From NCBI RefSeq assembly GCF_900454495.1, contig NZ_UGSI01000002.1:1957001-2021000 (forward strand): a stretch of 64,000 bases of DNA, given 5' to 3'. Below the pieces are notes generated by a model. It had not been told where the DNA came from. It was given only the letters and a program-made list of their open reading frames with translations, and did no database searches. The stretch is from Paenibacillus macerans. Its GTDB lineage: Bacteria > Bacillota > Bacilli > Paenibacillales > Paenibacillaceae. The translations under genes and the position numbers were made by a program. Within the stretch, counting starts at the first letter, position 1. Each line of letters starts with the position of its first letter. Below, one piece after another: positions 61,412 to 64,000 of this stretch.

Positions 61412-62587
61412 ATGGAGAACCGTTTTCCTGGTGAACCTCGTTCCGGAGGCGTGTCCATTCCCGAGCCCATTCGTCCGGACGGCAGCGGGGCGACGGACCC
61501 GGGTCCCCGGGATATTTTGCGGGACTTGGAAAATCCGGATATGCTGGTTCCTCCGGTCACGGACCAGGGGTTGATTCCCAATTTGAAATTTTCGTTTTCC
61601 GATACGCACATGCAATTGGATCACGGAGGCTGGTCGCGGGAAATCACGATACGCGAGCTTCCCGTCGCGACGACGCTGGCCGGCGTAAACATGAGACTGA
61701 CGCCGGGCGGGGTGCGGGAGCTCCACTGGCATCAGCAGGCGGAATGGTCGTTTATGATCGACGGGAGAGCCCGGATCACGGCTGTGGATCAAGACGGGAG
61801 AAATTTTATCGCCGACGTTGGCGTGGGCGACCTCTGGTATTTTCCGCCCGGCATCCCCCATTCGATTCAAGGGTTGGAAGAGGGATGCGAATTTCTGCTC
61901 GTGTTTGACGACGGACATTTCTCCGACATGAATACACTGTCGATTTCGGATTGGTTTGCGCATACGCCCAAAGAAGTGCTGGCGGCCAATTTTGGGGTTC
62001 CCCGCAAAGCGTTTGATCATATCCCGAAAGAGCAGGTATATATTTATCAAGGCCGGGTTCCCGGTCCGCTTGAAAGCCAAAAGATTACTTCGCCGTACGG
62101 CGAAGTCCCGCTCAGTTTCACGCACCGCATGTTGGCCCAAAAGCCGCTGAAGACCCCGGGCGGAAGCGTCCGCATCGCCGATTCCTCCAACTTCCCGATA
62201 TCGAAAACAGTTGCCGCCGCCCTGGTTGAAATCAAGCCCGGAGGCATGCGCGAGCTGCACTGGCACCCGAATAACGATGAGTGGCAATATTATTTGTCGG
62301 GCCAAGGCCGGATGACCGTTTTTGCCGGCCACGGAGCGGCCCGCACGTTTAACGTCCGGGCGGGAGATGTAGGTTATGTGCCGTTTGCCTTCGGGCATTA
62401 CATCCAAAATACGGGCGACAAAAGCATCTGGTTTTTGGAAATGTTCAAAAGCGACCGGTTTGCGGACATTTCCTTAAATCAGTGGATGGCTTTAACTCCC
62501 AGAGAGCTGGTGCAGAGCAACCTGCATGCCGGCCCCGTGCTGATGGATGCGCTGCGCAAGGAAAAGTGGCCGGTGGTGAAATATTAG
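61412..62587 (+). CDS. Oxalate-decarboxylase-like bicupin (391 aa)
   Basis: Two cupin domains each keep the manganese ligands: [10 protein letters not shown] with GIPHSIQ, and [11 protein letters not shown] with FGHYIQN. OxdC converts oxalate to formate and CO2. The flexible lid that holds the catalytic Glu162 in B. subtilis OxdC (SENS) reads SDMN here (about residue 170), a Glu-to-Asp change plus others. In OxdC, lid changes can favour oxidase activity, so the reaction is uncertain. The start at ATG 61412 lies 12 bases after GAGGAG; TTG 61403 is too close to it. No signal peptide. Confidence 0.88.
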   Translation: MENRFPGEPRSGGVSIPEPIRPDGSGATDPGPRDILRDLENPDMLVPPVTDQGLIPNLKFSFSDTHMQLDHGGWSREITIRELPVATTLAGVNMRLTPGGVRELHWHQQAEWSFMIDGRARITAVDQDGRNFIADVGVGDLWYFPPGIPHSIQGLEEGCEFLLVFDDGHFSDMNTLSISDWFAHTPKEVLAANFGVPRKAFDHIPKEQVYIYQGRVPGPLESQKITSPYGEVPLSFTHRMLAQKPLKTPGGSVRIADSSNFPISKTVAAALVEIKPGGMRELHWHPNNDEWQYYLSGQGRMTVFAGHGAARTFNVRAGDVGYVPFAFGHYIQNTGDKSIWFLEMFKSDRFADISLNQWMALTPRELVQSNLHAGPVLMDALRKEKWPVVKY

Positions 62588-62958
62588 CGGTTTCGCTCGT
62601 ATTTCAATACTTCTTCGACATCGGCCATCTGGACCACCAGTTGCAGGATGTCCTCCGCATTTTCGTGCCTTTCGGCGATGCTGGAGAGAAGGATGCCGAT
62701 GATTTTGACCGATGCATGATCGGGGTTATCCGGCGTTTCCCTCTCCTCCGGCGGCACTTTGGGAAGCACTAAATCCTCCAGCAGGACGGACACGCCGGGA
62801 AGGTCGCCAAAATCCTCGGGTTCAAACGGTTCAAACGGGCCGGAAACAGGTATGTATATGGTTTGTGTCCAGTCGAGCTCCCCGGGCCGGGCTCGGACCA
62901 CAAGCTGCAGGGGACGGAGGGCGTCATCGTAAAAATCGCAAAAAGCCGCGATCCGCAT
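62584..62958 (-). CDS. Hypothetical protein downstream of immA (124 aa)
   Basis: An acidic soluble protein ([40 protein letters not shown]) of no known family. It begins three bases after the ImmA-like stop, so it is co-transcribed with it. Its 3' end overlaps the end of the bicupin gene by four bases on the other strand. It may be an accessory protein of the phage-type regulatory pair. Confidence 0.65.
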   Translation of the reverse strand: MRIAAFCDFYDDALRPLQLVVRARPGELDWTQTIYIPVSGPFEPFEPEDFGDLPGVSVLLEDLVLPKVPPEERETPDNPDHASVKIIGILLSSIAERHENAEDILQLVVQMADVEEVLKYERNR

Positions 62959-62961
62959 CCT

Positions 62962-63561
62962 TTACATTCCCCCATTTCCTTTAATTTGGCGCTCCAGTTG
63001 GGAAAGCACCCTTTGGGTTTCGCTCGACCATCCTGGAGCCGCTTGCTTTTGCCGCCGATTCGCGGCCTGGGCCGCCGCAATTAGACTGCCGTGCAGCACC
63101 CGCCGCTGGATTTGATCCAGCCGCTGCTCGGCTAGTGTAAGCGGGACCTGAAATTGTTCGGCAATATAGGGAATCGCTTCGCCGCGATGGTCCGGCACGG
63201 GCAGCTTGGCGAACATGTAAAACGGCACGGCGGCATACAGCACGAACTGCTCGGCTTCGCTTTCCTGGGCGTTTTTGAACAACGCGGTCATACGGCGCTG
63301 ATCCCCGGCATGCCGGAGCACATGGCACAACTCATGAAAAAAGATAACCCGGGCTTCCGCCGCATCCTTGTATTTGTTGAGAAAAATCACTTTCTCCTCG
63401 TTATCGGAAAAGGATGGGCAAGATTCATACACCAGCGCCACGCCAAAAGCTTCGGCCACCCGCTCAATGTCGAGATCCGCCGGGCTCGCAATCCCATGGT
63501 TCAGGCATTTCGTATTAATCCACTGCTCCAGAAGGGTCTCATGATAATAGGCGAATAACAT
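62962..63561 (-). CDS. ImmA/IrrE-family metallopeptidase (199 aa)
   Basis: VIFFHELCHVLRHAG contains the HExxH-type zinc site. ImmA of ICEBs1 and relatives cleave a neighbouring Xre repressor to induce mobile elements. The adjacent upstream gene is such a repressor. GAGGTGG lies before the ATG. No integrase or phage genes are visible in the window, but the element could extend to the right. Confidence 0.88.
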   Translation of the reverse strand: MLFAYYHETLLEQWINTKCLNHGIASPADLDIERVAEAFGVALVYESCPSFSDNEEKVIFLNKYKDAAEARVIFFHELCHVLRHAGDQRRMTALFKNAQESEAEQFVLYAAVPFYMFAKLPVPDHRGEAIPYIAEQFQVPLTLAEQRLDQIQRRVLHGSLIAAAQAANRRQKQAAPGWSSETQRVLSQLERQIKGNGGM

Positions 63562-63679
63562 CCAAAAACCACCTCAAATAAGAATATATGTTCGGTTTGG
63601 GGTCCAAAATAAGGGCCCCGCAATCAGGGCCGTAACGTGCATTATGTAAAAACCGGATGTTGATCGGCATTCCTCTTGA

Positions 63680-64000
63680 TTACTTCGGTTCATCTCCGCC
63701 CAGCAGCTTCTTTTTCTGCTCACGGTATGCTTTTAAGGCAGCTTCCATCATGGCGATTTCATCGGCCGTATACGCTTCGGGACCGCCAAAAAAAGACATA
63801 TTGCTCCCTTTCTCCCCGGAAGGGGACGGGTCCTGCGTACGGCCCAGCAAATAGTCGGCGTTCGTATCCAGGGCGTCGACGATCTTCCGCAGCGATTCGG
63901 GATCGGGCTTGCGGTCGTTCGTCTCGTATCTGGACAGCTGCGCGACCGACATTTCCGCTTTGGCAGCCAGGTCTTTTTGCGTGAGGTTATTTTGTTCTCT
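63680..64000 (-). CDS. Xre-family repressor, 5' end beyond the window
   Basis: The frame enters from the right edge with REQNNLTQKDLAAKAEMSVA, continuing QLSRYETNDRKPDPESL, a complete Xre helix-turn-helix. A linker and an acidic-to-basic C-terminal tail (MMEAALKAYREQKKKLL) follow, the part expected to be recognised by ImmA. It lies immediately upstream of the ImmA-like gene in the same orientation. Only the first few residues are missing. Confidence 0.88.
   Translation of the reverse strand, partial: REQNNLTQKDLAAKAEMSVAQLSRYETNDRKPDPESLRKIVDALDTNADYLLGRTQDPSPSGEKGSNMSFFGGPEAYTADEIAMMEAALKAYREQKKKLLGGDEPK

Noticed and set aside
61151..62407. 418-codon open frame on the minus strand
   Set aside because: It is antisense to the bicupin, whose metal motifs are unmistakable on the plus strand.
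1..64000. tRNA, rRNA or CRISPR loci
   Set aside because: Reading through both strands I saw no cloverleaf-like genes, rRNA signatures or regularly spaced direct repeats of 24-40 bases. The 20-bp array at 58.1 kb has no spacers.
62584..64000. Prophage within the window
   Set aside because: Only a repressor/protease pair and one small gene are visible, with no structural, integrase or replication genes.

Overview
The window looks like a chromosomal segment of a spore-forming Firmicute, most likely Paenibacillus or a close relative in the Bacillales. It carries the late mother-cell sporulation sigma factor SigK, an arcABDC/arcR arginine deiminase operon, an LplB/YtcP-type sugar ABC transporter with a membrane-bound AraC regulator, GH27 and other carbohydrate genes, and AGGAGG-type ribosome binding sites. 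Base composition is a mosaic. The stretch from about 5.3 to 29 kb is strongly AT-rich, the arc operon is intermediate, and 31-33 kb and 46-64 kb are GC-richer (judged by eye). I see no rRNA, tRNA or CRISPR array.

Layout. 1-4.2 kb holds gene debris (a possible toxin remnant with a small downstream gene, a lipoprotein, a frameshifted BNR-repeat protein and a 236-bp MITE). An intact sigK (4219-4920) follows, ending in a perfect 20-bp hairpin, and a probable group II intron 5' fragment abuts it. From 6.2 to 29.0 kb lies an AT-rich, almost entirely plus-strand island. It encodes a 32-aa membrane peptide, two ABC exporters, a radical SAM/SPASM protein, a thymidylate-synthase-like enzyme, two adenylating ligases, an amidinotransferase, a ferredoxin-bicupin fusion, a BtrH-like acyltransferase, an acyl carrier protein, a methyltransferase-like protein, a WbqC protein, a formylglycine-generating-enzyme-like protein, a MurG-like glycosyltransferase, a frameshifted PIG-L deacetylase, a GT2, a YdjC deacetylase, a GlmU-like protein, an APH-like kinase and a CatB-type acetyltransferase. 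I cannot match this set to a known pathway. It reads as a specialised-metabolite or glycoconjugate cluster in which an acyl or aminoacyl group is activated, carried on the ACP and transferred to an amino-sugar and/or nucleotide-derived scaffold, then exported.

The island ends at a second, divergent and broken sigK 3' end (29565-29997). Two more short sigK scraps lie at 36.4 kb and 38.64 kb, and breakpoints recur at the same places in the gene. This part of the chromosome therefore looks like a sigK-associated insertion hot spot. From 30 to 39.6 kb there are decayed genes (VOC protein, ArsR-type regulator, NRPS adenylation fragment), an AraC regulator and GH27 alpha-galactosidase split apart by a 1.8-kb insert flanked by 203-bp direct repeats, an MFS transporter, an Sfp-type phosphopantetheinyl transferase and an esterase.

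39.7-46 kb is argR-arcABDC-arcR for arginine fermentation, with arcB broken by a small deletion. 46-57.8 kb is a carbohydrate-uptake locus: two putative carbohydrate-active enzymes, a sensor-type AraC regulator, a solute-binding lipoprotein and two permeases. Two of these genes share nearly the same promoter region, and an IS1595-like element sits between them. The MITE at 3.0 kb is a deletion derivative of that element. 57.8-64 kb holds heptad and 20-bp tandem repeats, a two-component system divergent from a YceI-like protein, an oxalate-decarboxylase-like bicupin with an altered lid loop, and an ImmA/Xre pair that runs off the window.
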